64,000 bases of DNA, from assembly GCA_031404815.1 (NCBI GenBank), contig JANNIH010000081.1, forward strand, positions 5,653 to 69,652, given 5' to 3'. Below the pieces are notes generated by a model. That model worked only from the letters and a program-made list of their open reading frames with translations. It ran no database searches and was not told the origin of the DNA. Position 1 is the first letter of the stretch. Every line of letters starts with the position of its first letter. Positions 36,390 through 45,483 of this stretch are shown piece after piece. The position numbers and the translations under genes were made by a program. The stretch is from DASYKS01 sp031404815 (GTDB taxonomy: Bacteria > Acidobacteriota > Thermoanaerobaculia > Multivoradales > UBA5704).

Positions 36390-37177
36390 GCTTCGCGGCG
36401 ACGCTGCGCGAACGGGCGCCCCAACTGTTCCTGGCGCTGCGGACGTTGCGCTACAGCCTTCGCTCCGAGCGGCTCGACCCGGAGACCGCGGCAATCGCGC
36501 ACGCCCTCTGCGGCTCGGAGCTGCGGGTCCTCTCCGGCCCGTTTGCGGGCCTCCGCTATCTGCCTTTCGCGAGCGGCAGCGGCCTCCTGCCCAAGCTCGT
36601 GGGCTCGTACGAGCTGGAGATCCACGCCGCGGTCGAGGCGGCGATCGGACGCGGCCCCGCCCGGGTGATCAACATCGGCAGCGGCGAGGGGTATTACGCC
36701 GTGGGCCTCGCCCGTCGTTTGCCCGGCGCCCAAATTCATGCCTTCGACACCGACATCGTGGCACGCCAACGTGCCCGCCAACTGGCGCACGAAAACGGAG
36801 TAGCCGACCGGGTCCGGGTGGGCGGCCTGTGCCGGCCGGAAGACCTCCGCCGCCTCGCGGGGCCGGGATCGCTGGTCGTCTGCGACTGCGAAGGGTGTGA
36901 GCTGTACCTGCTCGACCCGGTTCGGGTTCCTGAGCTCGTCCTCGCCGATCTGATCGTCGAGCTGCACGATTTCCTCGATCCGGCGATCTCCGCGACCTTG
37001 CTCGACCGCTTCCGCCCGACCCACGAGATCGAGGTCTTCTCGATGGCGGATCGCTCGACTCTGCATTGGCCCGTTTTGGATGCGCTCGGACCCGAACGGC
37101 GCGCGAACGCGCTTTGGGAGGGCCGTCCCGAAGGGATGCAGTGGGCCTGGCTCCAGGCGCGCGCGGGAAACGTATGA
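36386..37177 (+). CDS. SAM-dependent methyltransferase-like protein
   Basis: A 263-residue protein with an N-terminal helical region, then the SAM motif VINIGSGEGYYAVGLARRLP, acidic strand IHAFDTDIVARQRARQLA and a late VVCDCEGCELYLLDPV that resembles the FkbM CEGxE motif. It is the first of three consecutive methyltransferase genes. The substrate is unknown; sugar methylation is likely from context. ATGA overlap at the start. Confidence 0.8.
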   Translation: MSFAATLRERAPQLFLALRTLRYSLRSERLDPETAAIAHALCGSELRVLSGPFAGLRYLPFASGSGLLPKLVGSYELEIHAAVEAAIGRGPARVINIGSGEGYYAVGLARRLPGAQIHAFDTDIVARQRARQLAHENGVADRVRVGGLCRPEDLRRLAGPGSLVVCDCEGCELYLLDPVRVPELVLADLIVELHDFLDPAISATLLDRFRPTHEIEVFSMADRSTLHWPVLDALGPERRANALWEGRPEGMQWAWLQARAGNV

Positions 37178-38082
37178 GCGGCGTCGAACGAGCAAAAGCC
37201 CTCCTCAGCCGAACGATTGGGCCGCGGCGGCTCGATTCTGTACGCCGTGCCTGGCATTGGCTGCGCGCGAGCGATCCGCGGCTCGCCCTGCGTCGGCGGG
37301 CTTTTTCTCGCGCCAATGCCGGCCTCCCCGCCGACCGGATCGAGATCCGCCCCGGGCTGCGGCTGTCGGTCGAGCCGGCCGCGCGCGACGGTTTCGAGTA
37401 CTTCTGTTTCCGCTCGCTCGACATGGCCCGCGAGCTGGACGGCTTTCTCGCCCGGTGCCGCGGAGGCGGAACGCCCCGGCGGCGCCTGCTCGACGTGGGC
37501 GCTCTGCACGGAATCTTCTCCCTCGCCTTCTCCGAAGGTCGCGCCGACGCCGAGGCGCTCGCGATCGAGCCGTCCCCACTCGCCTTCCCGGTCCTCGCCG
37601 CCAACGCCGGCAGAAATCCGGCGGCCAAGACCCGGGCTCTCCAGATCGCGGCCGGCGCCACCGAGAGGACGGTTCCGATGCGGCTCGACTGGCACCACCT
37701 GGAAGCCTGTGCGGAAGGGGAGGCGGACGCACCCGGCGTTCTCGCCATTCCCGTCCGTACGCTCGACGCGATCTGCGCCGGAGAGGACTTCGTTCCGGAT
37801 GTGATCAAGATCGACGTCGAGGGCTACGAGCTGGAGGTGCTGCGCGGCGCCGCGCACCTGCTCGGGCAAGTCCGGCCGGATCTCTTTCTCGAAGCTCACC
37901 CGGCGAGCCTCGGGCGTTTGGGGACTTCGATGGCGGAGCTGTTCGAGCTTCTGCGGCGGTTCGACTATCGAGTCTTCGACGTCCGGGACCGGCCGGTCTC
38001 GGCCGCAGCGTTCGCGACCGAACGGGCAGTCACGCGGTTCCGCTGCGCCCCCGAGCCACTCGGGCTGCTGGAGCGCGCATGA
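37174..38082 (+). CDS. FkbM family methyltransferase
   Basis: A 302-residue protein with an extended helical N-terminus. FkbM core motifs are RLLDVGALHGIFSLAFSEG, ALAIEPSPLAFPVLAANA and VIKIDVEGYELEVLRGAAHL, the last being the diagnostic D-V/C-E-G-x-E motif. ATGA overlap with the gene before and after. Probably O-methylates a sugar residue. It is related to, but clearly different from, the following gene. Confidence 0.87.
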   Translation: MSGVERAKALLSRTIGPRRLDSVRRAWHWLRASDPRLALRRRAFSRANAGLPADRIEIRPGLRLSVEPAARDGFEYFCFRSLDMARELDGFLARCRGGGTPRRRLLDVGALHGIFSLAFSEGRADAEALAIEPSPLAFPVLAANAGRNPAAKTRALQIAAGATERTVPMRLDWHHLEACAEGEADAPGVLAIPVRTLDAICAGEDFVPDVIKIDVEGYELEVLRGAAHLLGQVRPDLFLEAHPASLGRLGTSMAELFELLRRFDYRVFDVRDRPVSAAAFATERAVTRFRCAPEPLGLLERA

Positions 38083-38861
38083 TTCGCCGCCTGATCGAGC
38101 ACTTGAGCCGCGGACGTGTGCTACGGCGCCGCCTACCCGCTGATCTCGGAGGAGCCGCCGTTTTTGTTACCCCCGACGCGGCGCTCAAGTTCTGGGGACG
38201 CGATCTGCGCCGCGTCGATCCGGCCCTCCTCGACGCCGCTACCGAACTGGTCTTTCCGGGCGCTTGGGTCTGGGACCTCGGCGCCAACGTCGGCCTGTTC
38301 GCGTTCGCAGCGGCTTTCCTGGCCGGCGAAAAGGGAAACGTCCGGGCCGTCGAGCCCGACCCGTTCCTCGCAAGCCTCCTGCGCCGTTCGGCCGCGAACC
38401 AGCCCGCCGGGCGGGCGGCGGTCGAGGTGATCGAAGCGGCTGCGACCACCACGGCCGGCACGGTCGAATTCCAGATCGCCGAACGGGGCCGGGCCGCCAA
38501 CCATCTGGCCGCCGTCGAGGGTTCTTCCCAGGCGGGCGGCGTGCGCACGACCCGCAAAGTCACGGCGGTCACGCTCGACGGCCTGCTCGAAACCGGCCCC
38601 GCTCCCGACGTCTTGAAGATCGATGTCGAGGGCGCCGAGCTGCTCGCCCTCCGCGGGGCGACGAAACTCTTGACGGACGTCCGGCCCCGCATTTTCTGCG
38701 AGGTCACGGCGGAGAACGCCGGTCCGGCCGGCGCGTTGTTTGCCGCCTTTGGCTACGACGTGTTCGACGCGTCGGTGCCCGCGGCGAACCGCTCGCCGCT
38801 CGAAGTGGCGCCTTGGAACACGCTCGCGATTCCCCGGCCGCGGGAGCGCGGTCCGGCATGA
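38079..38861 (+). CDS. FkbM family methyltransferase
   Basis: A 260-residue protein: VWDLGANVGLFAFAAAFLAG (SAM motif), VRAVEPDPFLASLLRRSAAN, and VLKIDVEGAELLALRGATKL followed by RPRIFCEVTAENAG. All core FkbM elements are present. The N-terminal 40 residues are basic and may help bind an acidic or lipid-linked substrate. ATGA coupled at both ends. Substrate unknown. Confidence 0.88.
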   Translation: MIRRLIEHLSRGRVLRRRLPADLGGAAVFVTPDAALKFWGRDLRRVDPALLDAATELVFPGAWVWDLGANVGLFAFAAAFLAGEKGNVRAVEPDPFLASLLRRSAANQPAGRAAVEVIEAAATTTAGTVEFQIAERGRAANHLAAVEGSSQAGGVRTTRKVTAVTLDGLLETGPAPDVLKIDVEGAELLALRGATKLLTDVRPRIFCEVTAENAGPAGALFAAFGYDVFDASVPAANRSPLEVAPWNTLAIPRPRERGPA

Positions 38862-39976
38862 CCGAACCCTTGACCGAACCGAAACCGGGCTTCTGGGCGC
38901 GAGCGCGGAAGCGGCTCCCACGGCTGGCCCTGCTGTTCGCGGTTCTGATTCCGGCGGGCGAAATTCTAGTCCGGGTGGTCGAGCATTTTCTGGCGCCGAG
39001 CGGCTCGCTCTACTCGCTCATCGTCCCGCGCCCTTCCGGCCGTTTCGTGCTCCGCCCGAACGCCGATCTGATCGTGCCCGAGCGTTACGGCAACATCCGG
39101 TACCGCTTGAACCGGGAGGGGTACCGCGACGCCGACCACGACCCGGAAGGAAAGGCCGCCCGGCGCGTTCTGCTGCTCGGCGACTCGGTCACCTTCGGGC
39201 TTGGCGTGGCGCAGGACCGGACCTATGCCGCGCGGCTGGCAAGCGAGCTGGCGCGGCGGGGTGGGACTTCTCCCGAGGTGATCAACCTCGCGGTTTTCGC
39301 CTACGACACGCTCGACGAGCTGGCCGCCTTTGAGGAGGACGGCGCGAAGTACCGTCCGGAGTCCGTGGTCCTGCAGTTCTATCTCAACGATTTCTCCATC
39401 CGCATGAAGGTGAAGGCCAACGCCGCCCCAGGGGCCGGCGCGACCACGCCCCCCGCACCGCCGGTTCCCACGTTGGGCCAGCGGCTGATCGCGGTCAAGA
39501 ATCGCGTCCTGTTCGGCTCCGCGCTCTATCGCCGGCTCAACCAGCTGGTCGCAGGGGCTGCCTATCGCCTGTTTCACGACCTGCGGCGCGAGCGCTACCC
39601 CGAGACGCTCAACCGCGACGAGATCCGGGCCGATGCCTCTTACCTGGCCGAGCATCCGGACGATGCGACAGTGCCGACGTTCGAAGCCATCGCCCGGGTT
39701 CGCCGGGCGGCGGAAGCAAACGGCGCACGGTTCCTGGTCTTCCTTTCGCCCGACGAGGTCCAGCTGTTCGACCGATCCTTCGACGGGGTGACGCAGCGCA
39801 TTTTGCGCTTCTGCGCCGATCAAGAGATCGACTGTTTCGATCCGCTCCCTGCCTTCCGCGCCCGGACCGAGAAGGCCCAACTGTTCTTGGACGGCGTCCA
39901 CTACAGCGCGCACGGCCATGCCGTGGTGGCCGGCCTGCTGGCCGACGAGCTGGCGCGCCGAGGCGCGGCGGAATGA
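38858..39976 (+). CDS. membrane-anchored SGNH-hydrolase-like protein
   Basis: A 372-residue protein with one N-terminal membrane helix (LALLFAVLIPAGEILVRVV) and an SGNH/GDSL fold outside. Block I is VLLLGDSVTFGLGVAQDRTY (Ser of GDS), the oxyanion Asn is probably in VVLQFYLNDFSIRM, and the closing catalytic pair is in LDGVHYSAHGHAVVAG (D-x-x-H). SGNH proteins in such loci act as O-acetyl transferases or esterases of polysaccharides. It is directly followed by an acyltransferase-3 gene, a pairing seen in O-acetylation systems. Confidence 0.85.
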   Translation: MTEPLTEPKPGFWARARKRLPRLALLFAVLIPAGEILVRVVEHFLAPSGSLYSLIVPRPSGRFVLRPNADLIVPERYGNIRYRLNREGYRDADHDPEGKAARRVLLLGDSVTFGLGVAQDRTYAARLASELARRGGTSPEVINLAVFAYDTLDELAAFEEDGAKYRPESVVLQFYLNDFSIRMKVKANAAPGAGATTPPAPPVPTLGQRLIAVKNRVLFGSALYRRLNQLVAGAAYRLFHDLRRERYPETLNRDEIRADASYLAEHPDDATVPTFEAIARVRRAAEANGARFLVFLSPDEVQLFDRSFDGVTQRILRFCADQEIDCFDPLPAFRARTEKAQLFLDGVHYSAHGHAVVAGLLADELARRGAAE

Positions 39977-41139
39977 CTTCGCCTCCGGAGAAGGTCCATT
40001 TCGAAGGGCTCAATGCGCTGCGCTTCCTCGCCGCCCTGTTCGTGGTGATCGGCCACATCCCGCTCAATCAGGCGAGCGGCGGTCTGCCGAGCCCTTCGTA
40101 CGGGGCGCTGTTCTTTCGCGGCGCGCCCGCCGTGGCGTTCTTCTTCACGCTCTCGGGCTTCTTGATCACCTACCTGCTGCTCGCCGAGCAGGAGCGCACC
40201 GGGACGATCCGGGTGCGCAAGTTCTACCTTCGCCGCGTCCTTCGCATCTGGCCGCTCTATTTCGCGGTCGTTGCCTTCGGCCTCGCGTTCTACAACTTAG
40301 GTCTGCCGGCCCTCGGCATCGCCTACCCCGTCGCCTACCCGGTGCCGCTCGCGGCCCTGCTCTATGTCTTCTTCCTGCCCAACTTGATGAACAGTCTCTA
40401 CACCGTGGGGGGGATCTTGAACCCCCTATGGTCGATCGGCATCGAAGAGCAGTTCTACCTCGGCTGGGCGCCCGCGGTGAAACGGTGGCATGGGCGGCTT
40501 CCCCGGTTGCTGGCGGCAGTTTTTACGCTCTCGCTCGCGATCTTCGTGCTCAATCAGCTGGAGGTTTTCGGACCGCACCGGGCGAAGTTGTTCTTCGGCC
40601 AGCTCAAGTTCCACTTCATGGCGATCGGCGGGTTTTTCGCTTGGGCTTTGGTCGAACGGCGCGAACGCCTGCTCCGCTCCTGGCCGTTCGCGAGCCGGAT
40701 CGCGCAGTGGATTCTCCTCGCGCTGCTCGCCGACTACTACCTGTTCAACTGGGCCCGATGGGGCGGTTTTGCCGAAGAGCTGATCCAGCTCGTCCTCTAC
40801 CCCTGGCTGATCGTCAACGTCGCCGCCAACCCGCGCCGCATTGTCTCTTTCCGAGGCACGACGCCCGCCCGCCGGGCGCTCGACCATCTCGGGGTGATCT
40901 CGTACGGGATCTACATGCAGCACATGATCGCGGTGTATGCGACGACCGCTCTCTTTCAGCGCACCACCTGGTGGCACGACCGGCACTTGGCGCTCTATTG
41001 CCTGGCCTATTACACCCTGGCGATCGGCTCGACGCTCCTCCTCGCCCATCTCTCCTACCGGTTCTTCGAGTCGCCGTTCCTGCGCCTCAAAGACCGCTTC
41101 GCGGTCGTCGCGACCACGCCCCGCCTACCGGGAGCGTAG
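39973..41139 (+). CDS. acyltransferase-3 family membrane O-acyltransferase
   Basis: A 388-residue integral membrane protein of about ten helices, starting with the family motif FEGLNALRFLAALFVVIGHI. The catalytic His is at FVVIGHIP. RGAPAVAFFFTLSGFLITYL, KFYLRRVLRIWPLYFAVVAF and SIGIEEQFYLGWAP are further diagnostic stretches. These enzymes move acyl groups across the membrane to sugars (OafA, OatA). It ends the long coupled run. Its last 15 bp overlap the convergent glycosyltransferase gene. Confidence 0.93.
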   Translation: MTSPPEKVHFEGLNALRFLAALFVVIGHIPLNQASGGLPSPSYGALFFRGAPAVAFFFTLSGFLITYLLLAEQERTGTIRVRKFYLRRVLRIWPLYFAVVAFGLAFYNLGLPALGIAYPVAYPVPLAALLYVFFLPNLMNSLYTVGGILNPLWSIGIEEQFYLGWAPAVKRWHGRLPRLLAAVFTLSLAIFVLNQLEVFGPHRAKLFFGQLKFHFMAIGGFFAWALVERRERLLRSWPFASRIAQWILLALLADYYLFNWARWGGFAEELIQLVLYPWLIVNVAANPRRIVSFRGTTPARRALDHLGVISYGIYMQHMIAVYATTALFQRTTWWHDRHLALYCLAYYTLAIGSTLLLAHLSYRFFESPFLRLKDRFAVVATTPRLPGA

Positions 41140-42066
41140 TCGGCGCACCCGGCGCCGGCCTTCCGTCACCGCGAGGGAAAACGGCGAGAGCGGTCGCGTG
41201 GGGACGGTTCGAATCTCGACCGAGGCTTCTCCTTCACGATCGAGCGCGCGGGGAAGAGCCTCCAGCAGACGGCCGCGCACGGGGCTCACGAAATGGAGGG
41301 CGACCGCCTCGGCAGGCAAGGGTCCCGCGGCCCTGGGGATCGCGATCTGGCGCGGGTCGTACAAGCTGCAACCGGCGGCGGCCCCGAGGAGCGCCCAGGC
41401 GGTCTGCTCGGTCCACGGCGGAGCGAACTGAAACTCCGGCCGGGAGAGGTACCACTCCAACAGGTCGGGATCGAACTTGGCCGTGCGATACAGGATCAAC
41501 CCTGAGTTGACCTTTTTTGGCAGTCGCAGCCGACGATGGCGCAGAAGATGCCACGAGCGCACCGAATAGGCGTTCTGCACATCACTCATGAAGACCGCGC
41601 CGGTGGCGGACGAAGGGAAGCGGAACAGGTGCTTGAACGGGCGCAGAAACAGGACATCGGCGTCGCAATAGGCGACCTCTTCGCCCGCGGTGGGAATCGC
41701 GAGATCGACCAGCTTCAAGAACAGCGGGTGCTCGCGCCGCGCCCGGGCGAGCGACGGGCGGCGGGCGAGCCAGGGCGCCACGAGGTCGTCGGCCTCCGCG
41801 CGGGAGACGTACGACGGCGGTCCGGCCGAGGAGGCGAGCGCCGCTCCCAGAAGCTCCTTGTCCGATTCGCCGAGCGTGCCGTCGTCGCGCAGGCGCAGGC
41901 GGAACGGGTCGGCCGAATGAGTGACCAGGCTGCCCAGGCAGGAGATCGCCATCTCGACCTGTGCCCGGCCGAGCAGGGAATCGACGATCTGCGGCACGGC
42001 CGGCTTGCGATTGGGAATCGGGGGAGGGGGCATCGGGCATTTTTTCGCCGCTTCGCGGCCGGGCAT
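41125..42066 (-). CDS. GT-A-fold glycosyltransferase-like protein
   Basis: A 313-residue protein. The middle shows HPLFLKLVDLAIPTAGEEVA then YCDADVLFLRPFKHLF, a DxD-type metal motif as in GT-A nucleotide-sugar transferases, and LPKKVNSGLILYRTAKFDPD, the usual following strand. No signal or membrane segment is evident. It is the only minus-strand gene in the polysaccharide locus, converging with the acyltransferase and facing away from the epimerase. The first about ten residues may not be translated; an internal ATG (M12) exists. Sugar unknown. Confidence 0.75.
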   Translation of the reverse strand: MPGREAAKKCPMPPPPIPNRKPAVPQIVDSLLGRAQVEMAISCLGSLVTHSADPFRLRLRDDGTLGESDKELLGAALASSAGPPSYVSRAEADDLVAPWLARRPSLARARREHPLFLKLVDLAIPTAGEEVAYCDADVLFLRPFKHLFRFPSSATGAVFMSDVQNAYSVRSWHLLRHRRLRLPKKVNSGLILYRTAKFDPDLLEWYLSRPEFQFAPPWTEQTAWALLGAAAGCSLYDPRQIAIPRAAGPLPAEAVALHFVSPVRGRLLEALPRALDREGEASVEIRTVPTRPLSPFSLAVTEGRRRVRRLRSR

Positions 42067-42154
42067 CGCATCGACTAGACTAGAGATCGGTTTCCACCCT
42101 CACAGAGCCTGTAAATCGGCGCGGCAAATCGGCAGCAGTATGGAGATCTCCTGA

Positions 42155-43174
42155 ATGAATTGGAAGGACAAGCAGGTCCTGGTCACCGGTGGTGCCTCTT
42201 TCATCAGCTCGCACCTGATCGACCGGTTGGCCGAGAAGGGCGTTCTACGCGTCCGCGTGGTCGATGACCTGACCAGCGGCAAGCTGGCGAATATTCAAGG
42301 TCATCTCGATTCGGGGCTGGTCGAGTTTCGGCAGGAGGATCTGCTGGCCCCGGGGGTCGCGCAGACTTCGGTAGCGGGCATCGATGTCGTGTTTCACCTC
42401 GCGGCGATCCATGGCGGTCGCGGCTATGTCGATCTGCATCAGGCGGCATGTTCGCAGAACCTGGCGATGGACGGCATGCTGATCAAGGCGGCGTACGAGG
42501 CGGGGGTGGACAAGTTCGTCTTCGCCTCCTCCGGCTGCGTCTACCCGAACTTCATCCAGCAGGATGTGACCAAAGAACTCTACCTGACCGAAGAGATGGT
42601 CGGGCCGCCCTACGATGCCGACAATATGTACGGCTGGGCGAAGCTGATGACCGAGATGACGCTCCAGTCGTACTACAAGGACTTTGGGTTCAAGGGCGCC
42701 TCCTGCCGTTTCTTCACCGTCTACGGCGAGCGCGGGGTCGAGAACCACGCGGTGATCGCGATGATCGCGCGCGCCTTCATCCGCCAGAATCCGTTCGAGG
42801 TCTGGGGGGACGGCACCCAGATCCGCAACTGGACGTACGTCGGCGACATCGTCCGCGGCATGATCCTCGCGGCGGAGAAGATCGACGACGGCACGGCGAT
42901 CAACCTGGGCACCGAAGAGCGCACGCAAGTGATCGACGCGGTTCGCGAGGTGCTGCGCTACACCGGCCAGGAGGCCGAGATCAAATACCTGCCGCACATG
43001 CCCACCGGGCCGCTCAATCGGGTCGCGAGCAATCGGTTGGCACGAGAGCTGCTGGGCTGGGAACCCGAGATGAAGTTCATGGACGGCCTGCGCCGGACCA
43101 TCGACTGGTATTTCGGCAGCCGCGAGCGGGAAGCGGTCTCCGGCTACCTCCAGGAGATGCTCACCGAGCGCTAG
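42155..43174 (+). CDS. NAD-dependent epimerase/dehydratase (extended SDR)
   Basis: A 339-residue extended SDR enzyme, starting MNWKDKQVLVTGGASFISSH. The cofactor loop is TGGASFISS, with Ser15 and Ser18 where GalE-type enzymes have Gly. The catalytic site is FVFASSGCVYPNFIQQ (Ser) and YGWAK (Tyr-Lys). C-terminal motifs VWGDGTQIRNWTYVGDIVRG and AINLGTEERTQVIDAV are typical of NDP-sugar epimerases. The CVYP element recalls GDP-mannose 3,5-epimerase-like proteins, but I do not assign a reaction. RBS GGAG lies upstream of the ATG. Confidence 0.88.
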   Translation: MNWKDKQVLVTGGASFISSHLIDRLAEKGVLRVRVVDDLTSGKLANIQGHLDSGLVEFRQEDLLAPGVAQTSVAGIDVVFHLAAIHGGRGYVDLHQAACSQNLAMDGMLIKAAYEAGVDKFVFASSGCVYPNFIQQDVTKELYLTEEMVGPPYDADNMYGWAKLMTEMTLQSYYKDFGFKGASCRFFTVYGERGVENHAVIAMIARAFIRQNPFEVWGDGTQIRNWTYVGDIVRGMILAAEKIDDGTAINLGTEERTQVIDAVREVLRYTGQEAEIKYLPHMPTGPLNRVASNRLARELLGWEPEMKFMDGLRRTIDWYFGSREREAVSGYLQEMLTER

Positions 43175-43207
43175 CCTTTTTCGTCCGAAAGGTTGGTCCG
43201 GCTTTCG

Positions 43208-44356
43208 ATGCACAAGTTGGTCTATCTCTGCGACTGGCTGCCGCCCGACTTCGGGGCGGTCGGCCAGTACAGCGTACTGTTTGCCCGCGAGCGCGCGGCG
43301 GCCGGCCAGGATGTTGTGCTCGCCGGCCTCTCTTCCAAGGGTGATTCAGTAGAAGAGGAGAGCGCGGGGGCTGGGCGGCTGCGCATCGTCCGCCTGGCCG
43401 CGCCGAGTTACAACCGGGCGAACTTCCGCGGTCGCGCGCTCTGGACCCTTCGGACCAACCTCCGGCTGCTCTGGCGTTTGGCCCCCGAGCTGCGCCGGTC
43501 GGACGAGATCCTGTTCACCGGGAGCCCGCCGTTCCTGATCCACTTTTTGGTCCCCGCCAACCTATTTTGGCGCAAAAAGTTGACTTACCGGATCACCGAC
43601 TTTCACCCCGAGTGCCTGATGGCGGAGCTGCCGCGGGTACCCGCCTGGCTGCGCGCCTTCTTCTCGCTGACCGTGGCCCTTCGGCGGCGGGTCAGCGGCT
43701 TCGAGGCGCTCGGGGAAGATCAGCGTCGTCGCCTGCTCGATCTGGGGATCCCTGACGCGAAGATCCGGATTCGGCGCGACCCGGCACCGGTCGAGATCCC
43801 GGCGGATTGCTCTCCGCTGCCGCCTCCCGCCGAGCTTTCTGGCCGCACTCTGCTGCTCTATTCGGGAAACTTCGGCGTCGCCCACGACGCCGCGACCTTC
43901 ATCGAAGGGTACCTGCTGCACCATTCCAAGGGTTCGGGACGCGTCGCTCTCTGGTTGAACGCCACCGGGGCGCGCGCCGATCAGGTTGAAGCCGCCCTGC
44001 GCGCAGCAAAGCTGCCGATCCACCGAGCGCGACCGGTTCCGCTCGCCGAGCTGGCACGCCTTCTGGTGACACCGGCCGCCCACCTGATCACGCTCCGCGA
44101 CGAGTTCGTCGGCTACGTCTTGCCGTCCAAGGTCCATGCCTGCATCGAGTCGGGGCGCCAAATTTTGTTCATCGGCAGCGCAGAATCCGATGTCGATCTG
44201 CTCTGTCGTGAGCGCATGCCCACCGCGGACTACCGGCGGGTTTCGGTGGGCGACTCTTCGGGTGTCGCCCGGGCGCTCGAAGCGATCGCGGATTCGGCTC
44301 AGGCATCCGCAAAGGAATCGGTCGGCGAACCAAGAATGATGGCCGCAATGCGATGA
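43208..44356 (+). CDS. WbuB-like GT4 glycosyltransferase
   Basis: A 382-residue GT-B glycosyltransferase beginning HKLVYLCDWLPPDFGAVGQY. The donor half contains LLLYSGNFGVAHDAATFIEG and a region ending VLPSKVHACIESGRQILFIG that replaces the usual EGFG signature but keeps the C-terminal E-S-G. Its N-terminal pattern and neighbour (a WecA/MraY-type transferase) resemble WbuB/WbdM-type enzymes that extend undecaprenyl-linked GlcNAc. ATG 43208 is used; an in-frame TTG lies at 43193. It overlaps the next gene by ATGA. Confidence 0.82.
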   Translation: MHKLVYLCDWLPPDFGAVGQYSVLFARERAAAGQDVVLAGLSSKGDSVEEESAGAGRLRIVRLAAPSYNRANFRGRALWTLRTNLRLLWRLAPELRRSDEILFTGSPPFLIHFLVPANLFWRKKLTYRITDFHPECLMAELPRVPAWLRAFFSLTVALRRRVSGFEALGEDQRRRLLDLGIPDAKIRIRRDPAPVEIPADCSPLPPPAELSGRTLLLYSGNFGVAHDAATFIEGYLLHHSKGSGRVALWLNATGARADQVEAALRAAKLPIHRARPVPLAELARLLVTPAAHLITLRDEFVGYVLPSKVHACIESGRQILFIGSAESDVDLLCRERMPTADYRRVSVGDSSGVARALEAIADSAQASAKESVGEPRMMAAMR

Positions 44357-45483
44357 AGACCCTACTCCTCTACGCCGCGGGCGCCTTCGCCGTCGCCGGT
44401 TTGATCACCCACCTTCTGGTGCCTCCGATCACCCGGCTCGCGATTGCGCTGCGCGCGCTCGACCATCCGGGCGGCCGGCGGCAGCAGAATGCGCCGGTGC
44501 CGCGCCTGGGCGGTGTTGCGATCGGGATCGGCCTCGCGCTCTCGGCGAGCGTGGTGGCCCTGCTCCAATGGCAGGACTGGCAGGCGAGCATCCTGCGCCA
44601 GGATTTGGTCGCACTGGGCCTGGGCACCGCGTTGGTTTTCCTGGTCGGCCTGGTCGACGACCTGGTCGGGGTCTCGACGGCGAAGAAGTTTTTGGTCGAG
44701 CTCGGCGCCGCGTTTCTGCTCGTCCGCGTCGGCTGGTCGTTCTCCGAGCTTCGGCTGCCGTTTTTCGGCGAAGTCGACCTCGGCCTGTTCGGCCCCGCGG
44801 TTTCGCTGCTCTGGATTGTCGGCGTGACCAACGCGATCAACCTGCTCGACGGCCTCGACGGGCTGGCCGGCGGGGTGGTCGCGATCATCTCGGGAACCCT
44901 GCTTTCGCTCGCGCTCATCCAGCAGAACCCCGGCACGGTCGTGCTGATGGCGGCGACCGCCGGCTCTTGCATCGGATTCTTGCGCCACAACTGGCAGCCG
45001 GCGAAGATCTTCATGGGGGACGCGGGATCGCTCACGCTCGGCTTTCTGCTCGCCGCCGCGAGCGTCCATTCGTCGATCAAGGCGCCTGCGGCGGTCGCGA
45101 TTCTGGTGCCGTTGCTCGCCTTGGGGCTCCCGGTGTTCGACACACTCCTGGTCATGCTGGTGCGCTTCATCGATCGGCCGAAGAGCCGCTGGGCGGAACG
45201 CTTTCTGCGCATGTTCCACGCCGACCGCAACCACATTCATCACCTGCTCGACCAAGCCACCTCGGGGCGCCCGAAGGCGGTGGGCACCCTCTACGGTGTC
45301 GCGGTCAGCTTCTGCGCCATGGCCCTCCTGGTGGCGACCACGGGGGACTCCACGCTCGGCATCCTCTTGCTTGGCTTGGAGCTCGGAGTGATCGTTCTGA
45401 TCCGCCGCCGCGGCCTGGCTTCTCGGGCGCGCCGACAGGCCGAAACGCACCGCGAGCCGGTCGAAGGCACACCCGGCGTTTGA
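44353..45483 (+). CDS. WecA/MraY-family polyprenyl-phosphate sugar-1-phosphate transferase
   Basis: A 376-residue membrane protein of about eleven helices. Conserved catalytic motifs are present: VGLVDDLVG (Asp pair), INLLDGLDGLAGG, FMGDAGSLTLGF and RNHIHHLL, all of the GlcNAc-1-P/undecaprenyl phosphate transferase family. The enzyme starts the polymer by putting a sugar phosphate on undecaprenyl phosphate in the inner membrane. Located at the end of the locus with a WbuB-like transferase, it is the best candidate for the initiating enzyme. Confidence 0.93.
   Translation: MKTLLLYAAGAFAVAGLITHLLVPPITRLAIALRALDHPGGRRQQNAPVPRLGGVAIGIGLALSASVVALLQWQDWQASILRQDLVALGLGTALVFLVGLVDDLVGVSTAKKFLVELGAAFLLVRVGWSFSELRLPFFGEVDLGLFGPAVSLLWIVGVTNAINLLDGLDGLAGGVVAIISGTLLSLALIQQNPGTVVLMAATAGSCIGFLRHNWQPAKIFMGDAGSLTLGFLLAAASVHSSIKAPAAVAILVPLLALGLPVFDTLLVMLVRFIDRPKSRWAERFLRMFHADRNHIHHLLDQATSGRPKAVGTLYGVAVSFCAMALLVATTGDSTLGILLLGLELGVIVLIRRRGLASRARRQAETHREPVEGTPGV

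Noticed and set aside
34497..36494. A 665-codon minus-strand frame, antisense to the carbamoyltransferase
   Set aside because: The plus-strand frame carries all carbamoyltransferase motifs and ATGA coupling to both neighbours. The reverse frame has no recognisable domain.
22548..41139. Mobile element or transposase within the polysaccharide locus
   Set aside because: No transposase frame or terminal inverted repeats were seen; the genes are tightly coupled without insertions.
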